A DNA stretch of 10,925 nucleotides. Source: CAZNVG01 sp964576475 (GTDB lineage Bacteria > Patescibacteriota > Saccharimonadia > Saccharimonadales > CAZNVG01). A program made the translations under genes and the position numbers. The stretch's first letter is position 1; the number at the start of each line of letters is the position of its first letter. The stretch lies in NCBI GenBank assembly GCA_964576475.1, contig CAZNVG010000032.1:1-10925 (forward strand), given 5' to 3'. Positions 6,410 through 10,925 of the stretch are shown in pieces. The notes below the pieces were generated by a model. The model was not told the DNA's origin, did no database searches, and was given only the letters and a program-made list of their open reading frames with translations.

Positions 6410-6466
6410 GGGGCCGAAGTGGTATGTGATCTGGGGTGAACCAGAAAACATGACCACTTCGGCCCC
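6410..6466 (-). other. Long 3' hairpin after gene C
   Basis: A perfect 14-bp stem GGGGCCGAAGTGGT / ACCACTTCGGCCCC, continued inward by ATGT/ACAT and CTGG/CCAG with small internal loops to a 6-nt apical loop. It starts 67 nt past the stop of gene 6533-7702 and has no U-tract on either side. It is the strongest of the three hairpins in this block. Confidence 0.78.
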
Positions 6467-6532
6467 TGGGTTGATTGAGGACGTACCTAGTTAGGTTCGC
6501 TCCGAGGAGCGCGTGTAGCTAGGTGGAGGCTG

Positions 6533-7702
6533 TCAGCCGCCGTTCTGACCCTGGTTGGGCGAGACGTTGACAGTGGTGTTGCCGTTCTGCACCTTGGACT
6601 GCTCGATCATCGGGCAGGTGTTGACCGCTTCGATCAGGACGAGGCACTTCGCAAGCTCTGGGTCGCTCGCGATCGCTTCAGCCTTCTTGCCCTCGAGGGC
6701 GGCGGCTGACTTGGCGCGTTCGACTTCGGCCTGCTTGTTGGCCTCGAGGATCTCGAGGTCGGCCAGCTGCTGGTTGGCGGCCTGGGAGGTCGTCTTCTGA
6801 GCGAGCGTGTCGCTTGCGATCTTCGCCTGTTCTTCGGCGATGTCACGTGCGTCACGATCCTTGTCCAGCTGCTGGAGCGCCTTGACGGGTTCGCGGTCGA
6901 CCATCCAGATCTTCTGGATGTCCATCTCGATGGGCGGGCAGACGTCGGGCTTGTTCGGGTTGTAGCTGATGCCACAGAAGTACTCGCCGCCGACCTTGAT
7001 CTTGAGCTCGGCCGAGAGCGCGATGCCCCAGTCGATCTCAAGCTGACGCCAGGTCAGTTCGCCCGGGTCGCCGTTGACGACGCCGTTCTCGTTGGCGTTC
7101 ACCGGGAAGTTGAACTCCAGGTTCTGCCACTCGTAGACGCGCGTCAGTGGGCGCTCGGTCTTCTCCATGGCGACGGCCATGTTCTCGTTCAGCCAGCCGA
7201 CCCACTCCGAGTTGGACACCTCGATGGCCTTGCCGGTCTCGGGGTCGTAGTCGTTGTCGTTCGGCCGCTTGTTGAACTCGAAGTCGCCGTTCTTGTCCTT
7301 GTCGTTGCGCTTGACGTGCGCCAGGACGAAGTCGCAGATCTCGGTCTGCTTGAACTTGAACCGGGCCTGACCGATGGTTCGGACATCCTTGATGCCCTTG
7401 CTGGTGGTCTGGATCCAGGCCGGCGCCCCATCGTCAGCGATCGTGCGATCGATGTTGATGTTCAGGAACCGGTTGCTGGTCGGGACGGCGTAGGCGATCT
7501 CGTCGTCACCGAGGGTGTAGCCATTGGTGTCTCCCGGAGGGATCTCCTCGACGACCTCGCCAGTCCGCGTGTTGATGACGCAGATGTACTGGTCGCCGCC
7601 GCTGTAGATGGGGGGCGCACAGCTGCTGACCGTGATCATCGTGATGACTGCCATCACCAGCAGCACGAGGCCGCTGATGATGCTCCTGTTTCGGTTCTTC
7701 AC
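6533..7702 (-). CDS. SPFH/Band-7-like lipoprotein (gene C, 389 aa)
   Basis: The start is GTG at 7702, with AAAGGAG seven bases upstream. Residues 1-27 form a lipoprotein signal peptide (basic n-region, hydrophobic core LVLLVMAVITMITV) ending in the lipobox VSSC, so C28 would be acylated and the protein anchored outside the membrane. Residues about 40-265 look like an SPFH/Band-7 domain: PPGDTNGYTL, VPTSNRFLNINID, WIQTTSKGIKDVRT, then IDWGIALSAELKI. Residues 280-350 form an Ala/Lys/Glu/Gln coiled coil as in prohibitin/stomatin relatives, then a Gln/Asn-rich tail. Six further cysteines could form disulfides outside the cell. SPFH proteins assemble into membrane-bound rings; an exported lipoprotein version is less usual. 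It is the first gene of the leftward GC-rich block, with a strong promoter. The family call is by pattern. Confidence 0.75.
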   Translation of the reverse strand: MKNRNRSIISGLVLLVMAVITMITVSSCAPPIYSGGDQYICVINTRTGEVVEEIPPGDTNGYTLGDDEIAYAVPTSNRFLNINIDRTIADDGAPAWIQTTSKGIKDVRTIGQARFKFKQTEICDFVLAHVKRNDKDKNGDFEFNKRPNDNDYDPETGKAIEVSNSEWVGWLNENMAVAMEKTERPLTRVYEWQNLEFNFPVNANENGVVNGDPGELTWRQLEIDWGIALSAELKIKVGGEYFCGISYNPNKPDVCPPIEMDIQKIWMVDREPVKALQQLDKDRDARDIAEEQAKIASDTLAQKTTSQAANQQLADLEILEANKQAEVERAKSAAALEGKKAEAIASDPELAKCLVLIEAVNTCPMIEQSKVQNGNTTVNVSPNQGQNGG

Positions 7703-7777
7703 CGTATTTCTCCTTTGTCCTCATTCGTGGTGCGGGGTGCACCAGGTACACATAGCTCGAAAGCCATGACGAGGGTG

Positions 7778-7806
7778 ATAATAGCATAAAATGTCTAAAA
7801 AGTCAA
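7778..7806 (-). promoter_or_regulatory. Strong sigma70-type promoter of gene C
   Basis: Minus strand: -35 TTGACT (7806-7801), 17-nt spacer, -10 TATTAT (7783-7778) with an extended TGC before it. Transcription would start near 7771, leaving a leader of about 69 nt that contains a small GGTGC/GCACC hairpin. An ACAATTGT palindrome sits just upstream at 7818-7825. Confidence 0.8.
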
Positions 7807-7843
7807 CATACATAAGCACAATTGTCTCATGTACTTTCAATAA

Positions 7844-7871
7844 AAATAACCCCTGTTTCCAGGGGTTATTT
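7844..7871 (-). terminator. Intrinsic terminator of the RRM gene
   Basis: A perfect 12-bp stem AAATAACCCCTG / CAGGGGTTATTT with a 4-nt loop, 18 nt past the RRM stop; on the minus strand the U-rich tail is TTATTTTTATTG. It would also work rightward (TTATTTATTA tail). Confidence 0.9.
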
Positions 7872-7888
7872 ATTAGGAACCGTGCTGA

Positions 7889-8203
7889 TTACCAGCTACG
7901 GCGGCTGTCGCCACCACGGTCACCGCCACCACCGAAGTCTCGGCGAGGTCGGTCTTCACGAGGACGTGCCTCGTTAACCGTAATGTTACGTCCACCCATG
8001 TCTGAACCGTTGAGGGCAGCTTCTGCAGCTTTACCTTCTTCATCAGATTCAAACTCTACGAAACCAAAGCCTTTGCTTCGGTCGGTGAATTTGTCCTTGA
8101 TAACGGTAGCACTGAGGACTTTACCGTACTGAGCGAACATATCGTTCAGTTCTTGGTCGGTTGTGCTGAATGGCAAACCGCCGACAAATAATTTATATGC
8201 CAT
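7889..8203 (-). CDS. RRM-domain RNA-binding protein (104 aa)
   Basis: A single RNA recognition motif fills residues 2-80: RNP2 is LFVGGL at 5-10, and RNP1 is KGFGFVEF, with the aromatic residues that stack on RNA bases. The tail is short, Arg/Gly/Asp-rich (RPRRDFGGGGDRGGDSRRSW), typical of small bacterial RRM proteins, including the glycine-rich cyanobacterial Rbp type associated with cold or stress responses. It acts in the cytoplasm on single-stranded RNA. The ATG at 8203 follows AAAGGA. The gene stands alone: a terminator follows and a long structured leader precedes, which suggests post-transcriptional or autogenous control (inference). Confidence 0.95.
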   Translation of the reverse strand: MAYKLFVGGLPFSTTDQELNDMFAQYGKVLSATVIKDKFTDRSKGFGFVEFESDEEGKAAEAALNGSDMGGRNITVNEARPREDRPRRDFGGGGDRGGDSRRSW

Positions 8204-8219
8204 GTTCTTGTTTCCTTTC

Positions 8220-8279
8220 TATTAGAACATTTATCTAAGGTCTTATCTCGTCTCTTGCTGCTTGACCTTTGTTCTAATA
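8220..8279 (-). promoter_or_regulatory. Stem-loop in the RRM leader next to the ribosome site
   Basis: TATTAGAACA (8220-8229) and TGTTCTAATA (8270-8279) form a perfect 10-bp stem, extended by AAGGTC/GACCTT (8237-8242 with 8264-8269) after a one-sided 7-nt bulge. In the mRNA its 3' foot abuts the AAAGGA ribosome binding site. It may control translation, for example by temperature or by RRM binding. Confidence 0.65.
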
Positions 8280-8287
8280 AGAAACAT

Positions 8288-8348
8288 CGGGGCGAACGTT
8301 TTCGATGGAGAAGGAACCTTACGGTCTCATTAGACCACGTTTACCCCG
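8288..8348 (-). ncRNA. Structured RNA element upstream of the RRM gene
   Basis: The outer stem CGGGG/CCCCG (8288-8292 with 8344-8348) continues through a 2x2 internal loop into AACGT/ACGTT (8295-8299 with 8337-8341). Stacked directly on it is the hairpin GGTCT-CATT-AGACC (8323-8336). A single-stranded segment remains that contains AAGG and CCTT. This looks like a compact folded leader domain, a riboswitch-like or protein-binding element, in the 5' UTR of the RRM gene. I cannot match it to a known class, and the strand is inferred from the neighbouring gene. Confidence 0.5.
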
Positions 8349-8467
8349 TATGCACAAGGATATTCTTTATGGCTCGTTTGTATTAAAAGTACGCAAATAG
8401 GTTGGGCGTAGCGGGGGTGGTAACAACTTACCGGCCGTAACTAAACTTAAAAAAAACTTGTTATACG

Positions 8468-9835
8468 TTAGAACTGAGAGCAGGCGACGCGTACGGCGTC
8501 GGACCAACTTGGAAAGGCATGAAGCGTGTTGGCGATATCTTGAACTTTTATGCCGTGCTGCATTGCGAGTACGAGCTCTGCAATCATATCTGTCGCTCTA
8601 GGAGCCACAATACTTGCTCCTGCAATGGTGCCGTCGCTACTTGCATGAATTCGTACAAAACCCACGTCTTCGCCAGTTATCATGCTACGAGCGGTCACAG
8701 AGATAGGTAGGGTGATGCTACGGTATGTAGTTTTACCATGAGGGAGTTGCTCCTCGGTCAGGCCGACCGCCGCAACTTCTGGCCAGCTGTACACGGTGCG
8801 CGGGATGACGCCGTAGTGTGCTGAAACCTTGTCTTTGTGGAACATGTTATGAGCGGCAATACGAGCCTGATAGGTGCTGACATGTGTGTATTTACTCTTA
8901 CCCGTAACGTCACCTGCGGCAAAAATATGTTTTTTGCTGGTTTGCATAGTGCTTGTGACTACAATGCCTTTGTGGTCGTAGCTGATATCTGCAGCATCAA
9001 GTCCGAGGTCGATATTGGCTTCGCGACCAGTGGTAATAAGTATCTCATCGGCAGAGCTTGTCACGTCATGAGCGCCTTTGGTCATGGTTAAGACTTTTTT
9101 ATTGCGCGGAGCGCGTTCAAACTTCTCGATAGTCGTACCTGTTAGTACTGTAACTCCTCGACTCGATAGGCTGCTCTCTACCAGTACGCCTACTTCTTTG
9201 TCTTCTTTGGGCAGTAGACGGGTTTCTCGCTCAACGAGTGTGACGTTAGTACCGAAGCTGTTGAATAGTTCGGCAAACTCAACACCAGTTGCTCCGCCAC
9301 CCACGATGATCAGAGATTTAGGTGGGCTTTTAAGCTCCAATGCTTGATTGCTTGTTATGTAGTCGGTCGGCTCATTCATGCCATCAATAGTTGGGATATG
9401 GTTGCTCGAACCAGTTGCTATCAAGAACTTGTCGGCAGAGTACTGCTCTTCCCCTACCTGGATAGTGTGCTGATTTATAAACTGTGCAGTTCCTTGTATG
9501 TAGGTGATATGTTCATGCTTGTAGGCTCGGTCTGCATCTCGAACCCCAGTCTGTTTGATTACTTTTTCTTTCCAACTGAGTACTGATGGGTAGTTGTAGG
9601 CAACAGATGATACGCGAATACCATATCGCTTAGATGTTTTGGCACTCTGGTACGCGCTCGCTGCAGTCAACAAGGACTTGGTAGGTATGCACGCACTATT
9701 TGGAGTGGCGCCGCCAGCTTTATCAGATTCAATGATCGCGACTTTGTGCCCTTCGTTGGCGGCTATTTGTGCTGCGACGCCTCCTGCAGCGCCACTTCCA
9801 ATAACAATCAGTTCAAAAGAATGTGCTTGTGCCAT
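8468..9835 (-). CDS. Flavoprotein pyridine nucleotide-disulfide oxidoreductase homologue with altered active site
   Basis: 455 aa, the usual length of the dihydrolipoamide dehydrogenase/mercuric reductase family. The FAD-binding GSGAAGG is at 13-19 with E36 as the ribose-binding acid; the NAD(P) site is the mid-protein GGGATGVEFAE; the second FAD contact is FAAGDVTG; a C-terminal dimerisation domain follows. The family's redox motif GGTCxNxGCIPTK reads GGATPNSACIPTK here (41-53): the first cysteine is T44 and only C49 remains. The C-terminal HAHPTxxE motif reads HAFPSWSD, lacking the catalytic His. A normal disulfide-exchange cycle is therefore unlikely; it may be an NAD(P)H oxidase, quinone or metal reductase, or use a partner's thiol. 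The ATG at 9835 follows AGAGG. It lies 34 bp downstream of a Cys-rich small gene in the same direction. Confidence 0.9.
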   Translation of the reverse strand: MAQAHSFELIVIGSGAAGGVAAQIAANEGHKVAIIESDKAGGATPNSACIPTKSLLTAASAYQSAKTSKRYGIRVSSVAYNYPSVLSWKEKVIKQTGVRDADRAYKHEHITYIQGTAQFINQHTIQVGEEQYSADKFLIATGSSNHIPTIDGMNEPTDYITSNQALELKSPPKSLIIVGGGATGVEFAELFNSFGTNVTLVERETRLLPKEDKEVGVLVESSLSSRGVTVLTGTTIEKFERAPRNKKVLTMTKGAHDVTSSADEILITTGREANIDLGLDAADISYDHKGIVVTSTMQTSKKHIFAAGDVTGKSKYTHVSTYQARIAAHNMFHKDKVSAHYGVIPRTVYSWPEVAAVGLTEEQLPHGKTTYRSITLPISVTARSMITGEDVGFVRIHASSDGTIAGASIVAPRATDMIAELVLAMQHGIKVQDIANTLHAFPSWSDAVRVACSQF

Positions 9836-9869
9836 ATTACCTCTAGTGTACTACATATAGTCGAGAATA

Positions 9870-10160
9870 TTACAGGCTGTCGTCGTAGAGGGCTTCTTCG
9901 ATAGGGCAGAGCCATATCTCAACCGTTTCGCTCAACGGCATACGAAGAGCTTTGCGAATTCGCGGGAATGGGAGCGCTCGCTCGACCGGTTGACTGAGAT
10001 AAGAGCCGCTGCAGTTAACGCTTGCTTGACCGATACGAAACATGATTTCACTGTCACCCATCATTGGAACAGGGCAGCTATCGATGAATACCGATTCGTC
10101 GAGCATTGCTGGGCAGGTTTGGAAACAGTCTTTTGCCATATATGGGCAGTATGATCTCAT
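9870..10160 (-). CDS. Small Cys-rich hypothetical protein (96 aa)
   Basis: A 96-codon ORF reading toward the flavoprotein gene, with a 34-bp gap that would allow co-transcription. The product has six cysteines: C5, C12 and C16 near the N-terminus (YCPYMAKDCFQTCP), then C29, C50 and C85. There is no signal peptide or membrane segment, and it ends acidic. Spaced cysteines could bind a metal or Fe-S cluster or take part in thiol exchange; I do not recognise a family. The start is uncertain: neither ATG 10160 nor the in-frame ATG 10139 has a good Shine-Dalgarno sequence. Co-directional placement next to a flavoprotein that has lost one redox Cys makes a functional link attractive but unproven. 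Confidence 0.55.
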   Translation of the reverse strand: MRSYCPYMAKDCFQTCPAMLDESVFIDSCPVPMMGDSEIMFRIGQASVNCSGSYLSQPVERALPFPRIRKALRMPLSETVEIWLCPIEEALYDDSL

Positions 10161-10292
10161 ATATATCTAAAAGCAATACATTATTGTGTAGTAAGTGCAG
10201 TAAATAGGGATTTTTGTGAAAATATTTACTCTTGTCTACCCCTGTTAAATTGCGGGAATAGGGCAGAGAAGAGCATTTAAGCGTAAACATTA

Positions 10293-10320
10293 TTGACAAA
10301 AAAGCAAAAGCATGTATAAT
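10293..10320 (+). promoter_or_regulatory. Strong sigma70-type promoter
   Basis: Consensus -35 TTGACA (10293-10298), 16-nt spacer, consensus -10 TATAAT (10315-10320). Both boxes are perfect. It reads right, into an A-rich leader and the 30-codon ORF at 10382. It is the best promoter in the window. Confidence 0.88.
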
Positions 10321-10381
10321 AAAAGTACTGTCAATTGACACAAAAAAACTACAAAAACCAACAAGAAAGCGAGAAAATACA

Positions 10382-10474
10382 ATGAGTATTACAACCAACC
10401 AAATCTGCGATCCAGCCAAAGCATTTAGACAAGCACGAATGCAAACGCATCCGGCAGATTGTCCGTATTGCTAA
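10382..10474 (+). CDS. Possible 30-aa peptide ending in CPYC
   Basis: ATG at 10382, TAA at 10472-10474, 30 residues beginning MSITTNQICDPAKAFRQARM and ending in DCPYC. It lies about 55 nt downstream of a perfect promoter start, after an A-rich, unstructured leader; the ribosome site is weak (GCGAG, nine or so bases upstream). It has three cysteines; the terminal CPYC matches the redox motif of glutaredoxins but without their fold, so metal binding or regulation is as likely. It may be a real small protein, a leader peptide, or chance inside a non-coding RNA. Confidence 0.45.
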   Translation: MSITTNQICDPAKAFRQARMQTHPADCPYC

Positions 10475-10870
10475 ACGCAACTTCCCTGGTCAGAATCATT
10501 TCCGACCTCTGATCACCTTGCTCCAAAACGACAGTAAATGGAAGTAGGGTGATCAGCTTATAAAAGGGGGCATAGGGGACAATTAGTTCCCTGCCCTGCC
10601 CCTACCCTGTTTGTGAAAATAACCTATTACTGCGGATATGTATTTATTATTTATTGACAAAGTTTAGGCATCGATCTGGTTTATACTCCCTACCCTTTTT
10701 TGCGCGCTCACTTCCCTGCTCTCGCTGGCTGCTTCGCCGCCATGCGTAAATATAAGACGACCGCTAAGGAAGGGTATCTAGAAAACAAACAGTTTGTTTG
10801 ATATAGTTACCCCTGATTGTTCCCTGTATAATGAGAACACCAACGCATGAATCATAGTTTATGCGGCAGT
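10475..10870 (+). other. Structured non-coding stretch between the small ORF and the tRNA
   Basis: No convincing gene. It contains a stem CTGATCACC/GGTGATCAG (10509-10517 with 10548-10556) and a GC hairpin GGGGCA/TGCCCC (10567-10572 with 10597-10602) with an inner AGGGGA/TTCCCT helix, neither with a proper U-tail. There are four copies of TTCCCTG (10482, 10587, 10712, 10820), a TTGACA at 10654 with no well-spaced -10, and a TATAAT at 10827. It could be the body of a small RNA started at 10293-10320, or a leader/spacer. I match it to no known RNA family. Confidence 0.4.
10783..10799. promoter_or_regulatory. 17-bp palindrome upstream of the tRNA
   Basis: AAACAAAC-A-GTTTGTTT, 8-bp perfect arms around one base. 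Just downstream, TATAAT (10827-10832) is a likely -10 for the tRNA (start about 10839), with no strong -35. The palindrome may be a protein-binding site at this promoter. Confidence 0.4.
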
Positions 10871-10925
10871 GGCGGCGTAGCTCAGTTGGTTAGAGCACAG
10901 GACTCATAAGCCTGGGGTCACTGGT
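10871..10925 (+). tRNA. tRNA with CAT anticodon (Met-type), cut by window end
   Basis: Acceptor 5' strand GGCGGCG, T8-A9, D-arm GCTC-AGTTGGTTA-GAGC, anticodon arm CAGGA-CTCATAA-GCCTG with anticodon CAT, then the variable region GGGTC and the start of the T-arm (CTGG). The T-loop and the 3' acceptor strand lie beyond the window. The position 31/39 pair is A/G rather than Watson-Crick. Elongator Met is most likely by its resemblance to other tRNA-Met(CAT); a lysidine-modified Ile tRNA cannot be excluded. Confidence 0.93.

Noticed and set aside
10078..10419. 113-codon leftward hydrophobic open frame
   Set aside because: It spans a perfect rightward promoter and AT-rich leader; the hydrophobicity comes from A/T-rich DNA, and no ribosome site precedes it.
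10742..10801. 19-codon rightward ORF
   Set aside because: No ribosome site and no promoter at a usable distance; it overlaps the palindrome upstream of the tRNA.
1..10925. CRISPR array, insertion sequence ends or transposase
   Set aside because: No regularly spaced direct repeats, terminal inverted repeats with target duplications, or transposase/integrase-like protein were seen, including at the edges of the GC-rich block.
1..10925. Alternative genetic code (TGA as Gly or Trp)
   Set aside because: TGA ends genes at 630, 4051 and 6533 at sensible positions; no gene needs read-through.

Overview
The window looks like part of a small bacterial chromosome, most plausibly a Patescibacteria/CPR member such as Saccharibacteria. 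This is an inference. It rests on dense packing of short orphan genes, small KGG-repeat, YtxH-type and RRM proteins, clear Shine-Dalgarno sites, and TGA, TAG and TAA all used as stops (standard bacterial code). No rRNA or marker protein is present to fix the taxonomy.

Left part (1-2190): a gene of unknown function, cut by the window edge, converges on and overlaps by 18 bp a PLP-dependent enzyme of the Cys/Met-metabolism family. The enzyme is read leftward behind a promoter, a recognisable SAM-I (S-box) riboswitch and a hairpin that masks its Shine-Dalgarno sequence. Upstream is a 50-residue KGG-repeat protein with its own terminator.

Middle-left (2190-3910): small genes of moderate GC encode a 66-aa acidic protein and a 47-aa basic protein sharing a bidirectional terminator. 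They are followed by a 84-aa membrane protein joined to a YtxH-type membrane/coiled-coil protein, and a small membrane protein that converges on the latter so that the two stop codons share CTAG. They resemble an envelope/stress small-protein neighbourhood.

Centre (about 3950-7830): three leftward genes with visibly higher GC than the flanks. They are an SPFH/Band-7-like lipoprotein, a protein with two membrane segments and an extracytoplasmic CxxC, and a soluble protein of unknown function. Each has its own AT-richer leader and is followed by a long perfect-stem hairpin lacking a U-tract. The block looks acquired and may be one functional module. A 10-N assembly gap lies in the N-terminal part of the middle gene.

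Right part (7840-10925): an RRM RNA-binding protein has a structured 5' leader. A flavoprotein disulfide-reductase homologue has lost one redox cysteine and the catalytic His, and is preceded in the same direction by a Cys-rich small protein. A strong promoter reads rightward into a 30-codon ORF ending in CPYC and a structured non-coding stretch. A tRNA with CAT anticodon is cut by the window end.

Best candidates for something undescribed are the three-gene GC-rich block with its hairpins, the altered flavoprotein with its Cys-rich partner, and the RRM leader RNA.
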